A DNA stretch of 49,427 nucleotides from Streptococcus mitis (GTDB lineage: Bacteria > Bacillota > Bacilli > Lactobacillales > Streptococcaceae), in contig NZ_RJOB01000004.1 of NCBI RefSeq assembly GCF_003943935.1, forward strand, positions 1-49,427, given 5' to 3'. Both the position numbers and the translations under genes were made by a program. Positions 26,092-34,655 of this stretch are shown one piece after another. Under the pieces are notes generated by a model. The model saw only the letters and a list, made by a program, of their open reading frames with translations, searched no databases and was not told the origin of the DNA. Each line of letters opens with the position of its first letter. Within the stretch, counting starts at the first letter, position 1.

Positions 26092-26111
26092 ATAAGTAAT
26101 AAGGAGACAAT

Positions 26112-28730
26112 ATGAAACAACTATCTAGTGCACAAGTACGCCAAATGTGGCTTGATTTCTGGGCGACTAAAGGTCACTCAGTAGAACCATCAGTGAGTTT
26201 GGTTCCTGTAAATGATCCAACTCTTTTGTGGATCAACTCTGGGGTAGCAACTCTTAAGAAATACTTTGACGGGACTATCATCCCTGAAAATCCACGTATT
26301 ACCAATGCTCAAAAAGCGATTCGTACCAACGACATTGAAAACGTAGGGAAGACTGCGCGTCACCACACCATGTTTGAAATGTTGGGGAATTTCTCTATCG
26401 GGGATTACTTCCGTGACGAAGCCATCACTTGGGCTTATGAGCTTTTGACAAGCCCTGAGTGGTTTGACTTCCCAGCTGAAAAACTGTACATGACCTACTA
26501 TCCAGACGATAAAGATTCTTACAACCGCTGGATTGAAGTGGGAGTGGATCCAAGCCACTTGATTCCAATTGAGGACAACTTCTGGGAAATCGGTGCGGGA
26601 CCTTCTGGACCTGATACAGAGATTTTCTTTGACCGTGGAGAAGCTTTTGACCCAGAAAATATCGGTCTTCGCCTTCTTGCAGAAGATATTGAAAACGACC
26701 GTTATATCGAAATCTGGAACATCGTTTTGTCACAATTTAACGCAGACCCTGCTGTTCCTCGTAGCGAATACAAGGAATTGCCACACAAGAACATTGATAC
26801 GGGCGCTGGTTTGGAGCGTTTGGTGGCGGTTATCCAAGGGGCTAAGACAAACTTTGAAACGGACCTCTTCATGCCGATTATCCGTGAAGTTGAGAGATTA
26901 TCTGGTAAGGTTTATGACCAAGATGGCGACAACATGAGCTTTAAAGTTATTGCAGACCACATCCGTTCTCTTTCATTTGCCATCGGTGATGGTGCCCTTC
27001 CAGGAAATGAAGGTCGTGGTTATGTCCTTCGTCGTCTTCTCCGTCGTGCTTCTATGCATGGTCAAAAATTGGGTATCAACGAGCCTTTCCTTTACAAACT
27101 CGTTCCAACTGTTGGAAAAATCATGGAAAGCTACTACCCAGAAGTGCTTGAAAAACGTAACTTTATCGAAAAAATCGTTAAGAGCGAAGAAGAGTCATTT
27201 GCGCGTACTCTTCACTCAGGTCAACACTTTGCCCAAGGCATTGTAGCTGACTTGAAAGAAAAAGGTCAATCTGTCATTGCTGGTTCAGATGTATTTAAAC
27301 TTTACGACACTTATGGATTCCCAGTTGAATTGACTGAAGAAATTGCTGAAGAAGCTGGGATGACTGTAGACCGTGAAGGTTTTGAAGCAGCCATGAAAGA
27401 ACAGCAAGAGCGCGCGCGTGCCTCAGCTGTTAAGGGTGGCTCAATGGGGATGCAAAATGAAACCCTTCAAAACATCACTGTAGAAAGTGTCTTCAACTAC
27501 AATGCTAGCCAATTGTCTTCTAAAATGGTAGCTATCGTGGCTGACAATGCAGAAGTAGAAGCTGTGTCAGAAGGAACTGCCTCACTTATCTTTGCGGAAA
27601 CTCCATTCTACGCTGAAATGGGTGGACAAGTCGCTGACCACGGACAAATCTTGGATGAGTCAGGTAAGGTCGTGGCTGCTGTGACAAATGTTCAGAAAGC
27701 ACCAAACGGACAAGCTCTTCACACAGTTGAAGTTCTTGCACCGCTTGCCTTGAACCAAGAATATACGCTGGCAATCGATACAAATCGTCGTCACCGTGTT
27801 ATGAAAAACCACACTGCGACTCACTTGCTTCACGCTGCCCTTCACAATATCCTTGGAAATCATGCAACACAAGCAGGATCTCTTAACGAAGTTGAATTCC
27901 TTCGCTTTGACTTTACTCATTTCCAAGCAGTAACTGCAGAAGAATTGCGTGCCATTGAACAGCAAGTCAACGAGAAAATCTGGGAAGCTCTTGAAGTGAA
28001 GACAGTTGAAACGGATATTGACACTGCCAAGGAAATGGGAGCTATGGCCCTCTTTGGTGAGAAATATGGTAAGGAAGTCCGTGTTGTTACTATCGGTGAC
28101 TACTCTATCGAGCTTTGTGGTGGTACCCACGTTGGCAACACTTCTGAAATTGGTCTCTTCAAGATTGTCAAAGAAGAAGGGATCGGTTCAGGAACTCGCC
28201 GTATCTTGGCAGTGACTGGTAAGGAAGCCTTTGAAGCCTACCGCGAACAAGAAGATGCTCTTAAAGCTGTCGCAGCAACTCTTAAAGCACCTCAACTTAA
28301 AGAAGTACCTCACAAGGTAGAAGGACTTCAAGAACAACTTCGTCAATTGCAAAAAGAAAATGCTGAGTTGAAAGAAAAAGCCGCAGCTGCAGCCGCAGGC
28401 GATATCTTCAAGGATGTTAAGGAAGTCAACGGTCACCGTTACATTGCTAGTCAAGTGTCTGTATCAGATGCCGGTGCCCTTCGTACCTTTGCAGATAACT
28501 GGAAACAAAAAGACTACTCTGATCTTCTTGTCCTAGTTGCTGCTATCGGTGACAAAGTCAATGTTCTTGTAGCAAGCAAGACAAAAGACCTTCATGCAGG
28601 AAACCTTGTCAAAGAATTGGCACCAATTGTCGATGGACGTGGTGGTGGTAAACCAGACATGGCCATGGCAGGAGGAAGCAACCAAGCTAAAATCCAAGAA
28701 CTCTTGGATGCGGTAGCAGGTAAATTGTAA
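26112..28730 (+). CDS. alaS: alanyl-tRNA synthetase
   Basis: Charges tRNA-Ala with alanine; cytoplasmic class II synthetase of 872 residues, full length. The N-terminal catalytic core holds motif 2 around [18 protein letters not shown], and motif 3 is [16 protein letters not shown]. The editing domain keeps its zinc ligands in HTATH (His567, His571) and CGGTH (Cys669, His673). The C-Ala domain has a coiled coil ([17 protein letters not shown]) and the glycine-rich [20 protein letters not shown]. Controlled by the upstream T-box. Confidence 0.5.
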   Translation: MKQLSSAQVRQMWLDFWATKGHSVEPSVSLVPVNDPTLLWINSGVATLKKYFDGTIIPENPRITNAQKAIRTNDIENVGKTARHHTMFEMLGNFSIGDYFRDEAITWAYELLTSPEWFDFPAEKLYMTYYPDDKDSYNRWIEVGVDPSHLIPIEDNFWEIGAGPSGPDTEIFFDRGEAFDPENIGLRLLAEDIENDRYIEIWNIVLSQFNADPAVPRSEYKELPHKNIDTGAGLERLVAVIQGAKTNFETDLFMPIIREVERLSGKVYDQDGDNMSFKVIADHIRSLSFAIGDGALPGNEGRGYVLRRLLRRASMHGQKLGINEPFLYKLVPTVGKIMESYYPEVLEKRNFIEKIVKSEEESFARTLHSGQHFAQGIVADLKEKGQSVIAGSDVFKLYDTYGFPVELTEEIAEEAGMTVDREGFEAAMKEQQERARASAVKGGSMGMQNETLQNITVESVFNYNASQLSSKMVAIVADNAEVEAVSEGTASLIFAETPFYAEMGGQVADHGQILDESGKVVAAVTNVQKAPNGQALHTVEVLAPLALNQEYTLAIDTNRRHRVMKNHTATHLLHAALHNILGNHATQAGSLNEVEFLRFDFTHFQAVTAEELRAIEQQVNEKIWEALEVKTVETDIDTAKEMGAMALFGEKYGKEVRVVTIGDYSIELCGGTHVGNTSEIGLFKIVKEEGIGSGTRRILAVTGKEAFEAYREQEDALKAVAATLKAPQLKEVPHKVEGLQEQLRQLQKENAELKEKAAAAAAGDIFKDVKEVNGHRYIASQVSVSDAGALRTFADNWKQKDYSDLLVLVAAIGDKVNVLVASKTKDLHAGNLVKELAPIVDGRGGGKPDMAMAGGSNQAKIQELLDAVAGKL

Positions 28731-28736
28731 TCAAGC

Positions 28737-28889
28737 AATACTCTTCGAAAATCAAATTCAAACCTCGTCAGCTTCACCTTGGATTTTATATGTGACTGAC
28801 TTCGTCAGTCTTATCTACAACCTCAAAGCAGTGCTTTGAGCAACCTGCGGCTAGCTTCCTAGTTTGCTCTTTGATTTTCATTGAGTATA
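28737..28889 (-). repeat. BOX element copy 1 (boxA-boxC orientation on minus strand)
   Basis: Reading the minus strand from 28889 gives the boxA opening ATACTCAATGAAAATCAAAG, then an inner GACTGACGAAGTCAGTC hairpin and the boxC end CGAAGAGTATT. Near-identical to copy 3 (43884-44039). BOX repeats are typical of S. pneumoniae and its close relatives. It lies between the alaS stop and the alaS terminator. Confidence 0.5.
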
Positions 28890-28918
28890 AAGATCTATCC
28901 ATTTGGGTAGGTCTTTTT
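28890..28918 (+). terminator. terminator of alaS
   Basis: agatctatcc pairs with ggtaggtct through G-U pairs and is followed by Ts. It lies directly after the BOX element. Confidence 0.5.
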
Positions 28919-28924
28919 CATACT

Positions 28925-28955
28925 TAAAAAGCCAAATCCGATGGGATCTGGCTTG
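28925..28955 (-). terminator. terminator of amyA
   Basis: On the minus strand, AAGCCAGATCCC pairs with GGATTTGGCTT and is followed by a T-run (A-run at 28926-28930 on the plus strand). Confidence 0.5.
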
Positions 28956-28969
28956 ATAATCATTGAGTA

Positions 28970-30424
28970 TTAGATTGTATTGGCTGCCCAGACACTTACA
29001 GATCTTTCTGAGACCGGGAATTTTCCATAACCTTCTTCATCAATTGTGACTTGACCGTGGTGGTTTCCAAGTAAATCTACGAAAGTTTGGTTAGTCCATT
29101 CTTGGCCTATAAACATTGACTTGCTGTTTTCTTGGTCATTTGAAATCAAGACTGCGATTGGGGCTTGATTTTCAGCACCTGAACGTACCCAACCGATACA
29201 GTTAGCATCATCAAAGTAGTCTGTTTGTTCTCCATAGGCCAAATCTTTTCGGATGGCTAGGAGGCGGTCAAGGACTTCTTTGAAATCTTGTTGAGCATAC
29301 TGCCCTGAAATCCCATAGTAGTCTCCGTAAAAGACACATGGCAGTCCATTTTGGCGTAATAGAATAAGGGCATAGGCTGCTGGTTTGAACCATTCTTCAA
29401 CAGTCGACTCAAGGGCTTGTCCTCGTTGGGTATCATGGTTGTCGACAAAGGTTACAGCCTTGTCGGGCTTGAGTTCAACCAAGCTATCTGTGAAAATGCC
29501 ACGAAGGTCGTAGTTGGAACCAGCTCGGCTAGCATCAAAGAGATTCTGGTGGAGACGAACATCGACAAGGTCAAAGCGTTCTTCCGTTTTTTCAAGATAG
29601 TCTAGATTGGCTTCCTTATCGGGATTCCAAAATTCACCAAAAACATAGAAATCGTCACCGTATTTTTCCTTCATATCGCGGATAAAATTGCGCATAAAGA
29701 AAGAGTCAATGTGTTTGACGGCATCCAAGCGGAAACCAGCAATACCAGTCGTTTCCATGAACCAGTCAGCCCAGTCATAGATGTTTTGGATGACTTCAGG
29801 ATGTTTAAAGTCTAGGTCAGCATACATGAGATAGTCGTAGTTTCCGTTTTCGTTATCGACTAATTCCTCATTTGCCCAGCCCTTGTTATCACCCTGGATC
29901 AGATAAATCCCAGATTTACGACGTTTGGCATCGTAGTCTGTACCTGTGAAGTGGTACCAGTGCCAGTGGAAGTCATTATATGTATCTTGGCGACCATCGA
30001 AGGTAAAGCTAGTCCAGCCATTGATGGTGAAGGGTTCTCCAAGTTCAACTGTACGGTCTACAGGATCCACCTCAATAACCTGAAAGGCTTCCATGTGATC
30101 GGCAGCAGCCTTGTGATTGAGTACCACATCGGCCATAGGCTGGATTCCCTGTGCTTTTAGGGTTTGAATAGCTTGAAGATAGTCTTCTTTGAAACCATAC
30201 TTGGTACGGACTGTACCTTTTTGGCTGAACTCTCCTAGGTCGAATAAGTCATAGACCCCATATCCGACATCTTTTTCATTGGTTGCCTTAAAAGCTGGTG
30301 GCATCCAGACATAACTGATGCCGAGATTAGCTAGGTGTTGAGCATCTTCAGCTAGACGTGTCCAGTGCTGACCGTCGTGGGGCAGATACCATTCAAAGTA
30401 TTGCATGAGTGTTTGATTTTGCAT
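28970..30424 (-). CDS. amyA: cytoplasmic alpha-amylase (GH13)
   Basis: Hydrolyses internal alpha-1,4 bonds of imported maltodextrin or glycogen. 484 residues starting MQNQTLMQYFEWYLP, with no signal peptide, so intracellular. GH13 regions visible: DVVLNH (region I), GFRLDAVKH (nucleophile Asp, region II), FGEFWN (acid/base Glu, region III) and FVDNHDTQ (transition-state Asp, region IV). RBS GAGGAAA. Regulated by a LacI-type operator across its -35 box (30483-30494). It lies divergently from an ABC transporter operon. Confidence 0.5.
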   Translation of the reverse strand: MQNQTLMQYFEWYLPHDGQHWTRLAEDAQHLANLGISYVWMPPAFKATNEKDVGYGVYDLFDLGEFSQKGTVRTKYGFKEDYLQAIQTLKAQGIQPMADVVLNHKAAADHMEAFQVIEVDPVDRTVELGEPFTINGWTSFTFDGRQDTYNDFHWHWYHFTGTDYDAKRRKSGIYLIQGDNKGWANEELVDNENGNYDYLMYADLDFKHPEVIQNIYDWADWFMETTGIAGFRLDAVKHIDSFFMRNFIRDMKEKYGDDFYVFGEFWNPDKEANLDYLEKTEERFDLVDVRLHQNLFDASRAGSNYDLRGIFTDSLVELKPDKAVTFVDNHDTQRGQALESTVEEWFKPAAYALILLRQNGLPCVFYGDYYGISGQYAQQDFKEVLDRLLAIRKDLAYGEQTDYFDDANCIGWVRSGAENQAPIAVLISNDQENSKSMFIGQEWTNQTFVDLLGNHHGQVTIDEEGYGKFPVSERSVSVWAANTI

Positions 30425-30457
30425 GATGTTTCCTCTTACTTGTCAATCTTGTTCTTT

Positions 30458-30486
30458 ATTCTATCATAAAGTATCTCTTAGGGCAA
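30458..30486 (-). promoter_or_regulatory. amyA promoter
   Basis: Minus strand: -35 TTGCCC (30486-30481), 17-base spacer, -10 TAGAAT (30463-30458). Confidence 0.5.
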
Positions 30487-30494
30487 ACGTTTGC
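30483..30494. promoter_or_regulatory. LacI-family operator (MalR or CcpA type) on the amyA -35
   Basis: Perfect 12-bp palindrome GCAAACGTTTGC with the central CG of LacI/GalR operators. It overlaps the amyA -35 hexamer, which suggests repression in the absence of maltodextrin or in the presence of glucose. Confidence 0.5.
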
Positions 30495-30536
30495 GTAATA
30501 CTGAATAATAAGTTTTTGACTATTTTATATAAAATG

Positions 30537-30564
30537 TTGATTTTTAAAATGAAAGCGCTATAAT
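30537..30564 (+). promoter_or_regulatory. ABC transporter operon promoter with overlapping cre-like site
   Basis: TTGATT (30537-30542), 16-base spacer, TATAAT (30559-30564). TGAAAGCGCTATAA (30550-30563) fits the CcpA cre pattern TGNAANCGNTNNCA except one base near the end, and it covers the -10 box. Confidence 0.5.
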
Positions 30565-30601
30565 AATAGTGAATTACATAGATAAAGAGAGGAGATTTCT
30601 C

Positions 30602-31351
30602 ATGATTGAATTTCAAAATGTTAGTAAGTTGTATGGTGATAAAGAGGCCTTGAGCAATCTCAATTTGCAGATTGAAAATGGGGAGATTATGGGTTTGATT
30701 GGCCATAATGGGGCTGGAAAATCGACCACTATAAAATCCTTAGTCAGTATCATTTCTCCCAGCAGTGGTCGTATTTTGGTAGACGGTCAGGATTTATCGG
30801 AAAATTGCTTGGCTATTAAACGGAAGATTGGCTACGTTGCAGACTCGCCTGACTTATTTTTACGCTTAACGGCCAATGAATTTTGGGAATTGATTGCTTC
30901 ATCCTATGATTTGAGCAGCTCTGACTTGGAAGCTAGTCTAGCTAGGCTATTGAACGTCTTTGATTTTGCTGAAAACCGTTATCAGGTTATTGAAACCCTT
31001 TCTCACGGAATGCGTCAGAAAGTCTTTGTCATCGGAGCACTCTTGTCTGATCCTGATATTTGGGTCTTGGACGAACCCTTGACTGGTTTGGATCCCCAGG
31101 CTGCCTTTGATTTGAAGCAAATGATGAAGGGGCATGCGCAAAAAGGCAAGACAGTCTTGTTTTCAACCCATGTCCTAGAGGTGGCAGAGCAAGTCTGTGA
31201 TCGGATTGCCATTTTGAAAAAGGGGCATTTGATTTATTGTGGTAGCGTAGAGGACTTGAGAAAAGACCATCCAGACCAGTCTTTGGAAAGTATCTACCTT
31301 AGCCTTGCTGGTAGAAAAGAGGAGGTTTCAGATGCGTCTCAAGGTCATTAA
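30602..31351 (+). CDS. ABC transporter ATP-binding protein
   Basis: 249-residue ATPase of the ABC-2 exporter class. Walker A is GHNGAGKST, the signature is LSHGMRQK, Walker B WVLDEP, and the H-loop STHVLEVAE is intact. ATG 30602 has GAGAGGAG in front. It overlaps the permease gene by 20 bp, so both act as one transporter. The substrate is unknown; relatives include lantibiotic, bacitracin and lipid exporters. Confidence 0.5.
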   Translation: MIEFQNVSKLYGDKEALSNLNLQIENGEIMGLIGHNGAGKSTTIKSLVSIISPSSGRILVDGQDLSENCLAIKRKIGYVADSPDLFLRLTANEFWELIASSYDLSSSDLEASLARLLNVFDFAENRYQVIETLSHGMRQKVFVIGALLSDPDIWVLDEPLTGLDPQAAFDLKQMMKGHAQKGKTVLFSTHVLEVAEQVCDRIAILKKGHLIYCGSVEDLRKDHPDQSLESIYLSLAGRKEEVSDASQGH

Positions 31352-32966
31352 AAAATTAGTTGATATCAATATCCTCTATTCATCTCAAGAAGCTAATCTG
31401 GCTAACCTACGAAAGAAGCAAGCTAAAAATCCTGGTAAAAAAGTAAATATTTCCGCTAGAGTCCTCAGTTCTTACATTTTTTCTAGTCTCTTGATGCTCA
31501 TCATTTTTAGTAATATAGCCATTCATTTTCCTTTTAAGGAAATGCCTGTTTATTTTAGTTCAATGGTTGCTATTTTACTAGTGATTGCCTTTTCAACTTC
31601 TTTAACAGCTTTTTACAATGTCTTTTATGAGAGTAAGGACTTGGTATCGTATAGGCCCTATGCCTTTAAAGAATCAGAGATTATAATCGCTAAAGGACTG
31701 TCTGTCCTCTTGCCAGCTCTAACTGGAATTGTACCAATCCTAGCTTATTTTCTAGTCCTCTATATTAGGCTAGCACCTTCTCTGTGGCTGGGTTTGCCTT
31801 TGGTGCTGCTGTCCTTGGCCCTATTATTTGTCTCTGTTACTTTAGTGATGGTAGTGGCAGTACATTTCTTGGCTCAGACTGCGGTCTTCAGAAAGTATCA
31901 GTCTATTTTTTCGAATGTGATGATTGGGATAGGAGTTCTCATACCTTTAATATTTGTTTTCTTTGTCCAGTCTACTTCTAGAGGTATAGGTAATCAGACT
32001 AAAGAAATTCCACCTCTTCTTTATCCTATTCATCTCTTTTACAAAATAGCAGTGGAGCCTTTTTCAACAGAAGCCATCTTGGGTCTGCTCACTTGGATAA
32101 CTCTAACGGTGTTCTTGCTTTACCTAACCAAAAAGAAGGTTCTTCCTCATTTTTATGACGTGATCCTACTTAACAGTGAGGAGAAGGTCAAAAAAGAACG
32201 TCGCAGCAAGGAGAGGATTTCAACTACTAAAAAGGGCTTTTTCCGTATGGTTTTACGCTACAACCTCTCCCTCTTAGGACAGGGAACTGGCGTGATTACT
32301 GTGCTTTTTACAAGTGCTTTCCTTCCTTATCTCATGATGATTGGTCTGATTTCCAAAATCCGAGATTCTCAGATAGTTCCAGACATTCATCCTCCATACT
32401 GGTTACCCTTGTTTTTTATAGCTCTCTTTATAGCAGTTGTCAATAACAATATCACCAGCCTGCCTGCAATTGCCTTGTCCTTAGAGAGGGAAAATGTTGA
32501 TTTTCTTAAGAGTTTACCCTTTGACTTCGCTCGTTATGTGAAAGTGAAATTTTGGATTATATTTGCTGTCCAGTCCTTTTTACCAGTTCTGACTTTACTT
32601 GGTCTTTCTCTATATTTAGGCTTGCCCATCCTTTCGATGATTTACCTTCTTGTAGTCTGGACCCTTGCCAGTGTCATCCTTTCTTGCCATCATTATTTTA
32701 AGGACGTGAAAAATCTGTCAACCAATTGGAGTAACATTACGGACCTGGTGAATCGTTCAAATCGTATAGTAGCAATTGTTTTACTCTTAATTTATAGTGT
32801 TATCTTAATGATTTTAGTTATTGTGAGCTTATTCTTAGTTAAGTCTCTCTCCCCTGTTCTTGCCATCAGCTTGGGAGTAGGAGTTCTTATCTTCTTGCTT
32901 GCTCTTGCTATTTTTGGCTATCATTACTATCTGTCACGCATATTGACAGAAATAGAAAAAAGATGA
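31332..32966 (+). CDS. ABC-2 type multi-pass permease
   Basis: 544 residues with roughly twelve hydrophobic segments, in two groups of about six separated by a basic cytoplasmic stretch (KVKKERRSKERISTTKK). ATG 31332 follows GGAGG, inside the end of the ATPase gene. It likely forms the membrane part of the exporter with the upstream ATPase. No peptidase domain or extracellular loop points to a substrate. Confidence 0.5.
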   Translation: MRLKVIKKLVDINILYSSQEANLANLRKKQAKNPGKKVNISARVLSSYIFSSLLMLIIFSNIAIHFPFKEMPVYFSSMVAILLVIAFSTSLTAFYNVFYESKDLVSYRPYAFKESEIIIAKGLSVLLPALTGIVPILAYFLVLYIRLAPSLWLGLPLVLLSLALLFVSVTLVMVVAVHFLAQTAVFRKYQSIFSNVMIGIGVLIPLIFVFFVQSTSRGIGNQTKEIPPLLYPIHLFYKIAVEPFSTEAILGLLTWITLTVFLLYLTKKKVLPHFYDVILLNSEEKVKKERRSKERISTTKKGFFRMVLRYNLSLLGQGTGVITVLFTSAFLPYLMMIGLISKIRDSQIVPDIHPPYWLPLFFIALFIAVVNNNITSLPAIALSLERENVDFLKSLPFDFARYVKVKFWIIFAVQSFLPVLTLLGLSLYLGLPILSMIYLLVVWTLASVILSCHHYFKDVKNLSTNWSNITDLVNRSNRIVAIVLLLIYSVILMILVIVSLFLVKSLSPVLAISLGVGVLIFLLALAIFGYHYYLSRILTEIEKR

Positions 32967-33040
32967 GATAGTTGGTCGCTTGCTTGATAAATTTTATAAA
33001 AAGAAATGAGACTGATCAAAAAATCACTTCTAACTAGCAA

Positions 33041-33078
33041 AAAAACGAGCATTTCCATAGTTGGATATACTCGTTTTT
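33041..33078 (+). terminator. terminator after the ABC-2 operon
   Basis: aaaaacgagcatttcca pairs with tggatatactcgttttt (two mismatches), loop tagt, ending in a T-run. Of the rest of 32967-33527, only the BOX fragment and the next promoter are recognisable. Confidence 0.5.
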
Positions 33079-33314
33079 CTATGCCATTTTTCTTATCATA
33101 AGAACAAAACGACTAGAAATTTATAACAATGTATAAATCCTACAGCATCAATTGCTTAAATTTGGGACTAGATTTTATCTATGATGTTTTGAAAATTAAT
33201 GGAGCTTGAGATGTTTGCTATTTATGGATAGTGTACAAAGTAAATTGTTACTGGCGAGCTCTCTCCTGCTTCTGGGTTTGCCTTTCATCTAGTTATTCTT
33301 ATAAAAGTCCGTTT

Positions 33315-33418
33315 TATACTCAATGAAAAACAAAGAGCAAACTAGGAAGCTAGCCTCAGGTTGCTCAAAGCACCGCTTTGGGGTTGCAGATAAAGCTGAC
33401 GTGGTTTGAAGAGTATTA
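33315..33418 (+). repeat. short BOX element (copy 2, internal deletion)
   Basis: Starts tatactcaatgaaaaacaaag and ends ctgacgtggtttgaagagtatta. About 50 bp shorter than the other copies: the boxB-like hairpin and the gattttcg segment are missing. Confidence 0.5.
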
Positions 33419-33511
33419 GACTAATTTCCACTTTGGTGAGTCAAGTGGAAGTTACGGAAATAATTCCTATTTGTAAAACTCTGATAAGTCTTGGCTGATT
33501 TTTGAGAAATA

Positions 33512-33520
33512 TGGTATAAT
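33512..33520 (+). promoter_or_regulatory. leaderless promoter of the U32 peptidase family gene
   Basis: TGGTATAAT (TATAAT 33515-33520) with TTGGCT at 33491-33496 (18-base spacer). ATG follows after 7 bases, with no RBS. Confidence 0.5.
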
Positions 33521-33527
33521 TTTTCTT

Positions 33528-34457
33528 ATGGAAAAGATTATCATTACAGCAACTGCTGAAAGTATTGAACAAGTTAAACAACTGCTCGAAGTTGGCGTAG
33601 ACCGTATCTATGTTGGTGAGAAAGATTTTGGCCTTCGTCTGCCAACAACCTTTAGTTATGACCAATTGCGTGAAATCGCTAAGCTGGTTCATGATGCTGG
33701 TAAGGAATTGATCGTTGCGGTTAACGCCCTCATGCACCAAGATATGATGGACCGTATCAAGCCTTTCTTAGATTTCTTGAAAGAAATCAAGACAGACTAC
33801 ATTACGATTGGGGATGCAGGTGTCTTTTATGTGGTCAATCGCGATGGTTATTCCTTTAAAATCATCTACGATGCTTCAACCATGGTAACAAGCAGTCGTC
33901 AGATTAACTTCTGGGGACAAAAGGCTGGCGCATCTGAGGCTGTTTTGGCGCGTGAAATTCCATCAGCTGAACTTTTTAAAATGCCAGAGATTTTGGAAAT
34001 TCCTGCCGAAGTTTTGGTGTACGGTGCTAGTGTTATCCATCATTCTAAACGTCCGCTCTTGCAAAACTACTATAACTTTACGCATATCGATGATGAAAAG
34101 ACTCGCAAGCGTGACCTCTTCTTGGCTGAACCAAGTGATCCTGAGAGCCATTACTCTATTTTTGAAGACAATCATGGGACCCACATCTTTGCTAACAATG
34201 ACCTTGATTTGATGACCAAATTGACAGAATTGGTAGAGCATGGTTTCACTCACTGGAAACTAGAAGGGCTCTACACTCCTGGTCAGAACTTTGTTGAGAT
34301 TGCAAAACTCTTTATCCAAGCGCGTAGCTTGATCCAAGAGGGTAACTTTAGCCATGACCAAGCCTTCTTGCTAGATGAAGAAGTGCGCAAGTTACACCCT
34401 AAAAACCGTTTCCTTGATACAGGATTCTATGACTACGATCCTGACATGGTTAAATAA
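33528..34457 (+). CDS. peptidase U32 family protein
   Basis: 309 residues with the U32/collagenase-like barrel start: repeated ITA.AESIEQVKQLLEVGVDRIYVG and IGDAGVFYVV. Members include YrrN/YrrO and the TrhP-type tRNA hydroxylation proteins; those of this length are usually paired with a second U32 gene, which is not next door here. The protein could serve tRNA modification or proteolysis; sequence does not decide. Begins without a leader and ends before a strong terminator, so it is monocistronic. Confidence 0.5.
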   Translation: MEKIIITATAESIEQVKQLLEVGVDRIYVGEKDFGLRLPTTFSYDQLREIAKLVHDAGKELIVAVNALMHQDMMDRIKPFLDFLKEIKTDYITIGDAGVFYVVNRDGYSFKIIYDASTMVTSSRQINFWGQKAGASEAVLAREIPSAELFKMPEILEIPAEVLVYGASVIHHSKRPLLQNYYNFTHIDDEKTRKRDLFLAEPSDPESHYSIFEDNHGTHIFANNDLDLMTKLTELVEHGFTHWKLEGLYTPGQNFVEIAKLFIQARSLIQEGNFSHDQAFLLDEEVRKLHPKNRFLDTGFYDYDPDMVK

Positions 34458-34470
34458 ATCAAATGGATAG

Positions 34471-34512
34471 TTGAGAGAAGAAAGATACAAATGTTTCTTC
34501 TCTCAATTTTTC
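34471..34512 (+). terminator. terminator of the U32 gene
   Basis: ttgagagaagaaa (34471-34483) and tttcttctctcaa pair over 13 bp, followed by Ts. Confidence 0.5.
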
Positions 34513-34638
34513 TTATTCTCCAATATTTTCAAAAAATCAGTAGGCTAGGATGATCTATCTGCTGGGATTTTTAAGAAAAGTGACCTTTTTGAGTTTGAAA
34601 ATTATCCCATGTTTGCAGGTGCCAAATGGCCCTTTTTT

Positions 34639-34647
34639 TGGTATAAT
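34639..34647 (+). promoter_or_regulatory. leaderless promoter of dinG
   Basis: TTGGTATAAT, with TATAAT at 34642-34647; ATG 34656 follows after 8 bases, and no RBS lies between. Confidence 0.5.
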
Positions 34648-34655
34648 TTTTTATA

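Noticed and set aside
27660..28130. 156-codon open frame antisense to alaS
   Set aside because: Antisense shadow of the editing domain; no start signals.
32967..33527. additional gene in the 560-bp gap after the ABC-2 permease
   Set aside because: Only a terminator, a short BOX element and the next promoter are seen; no open frame with start signals.
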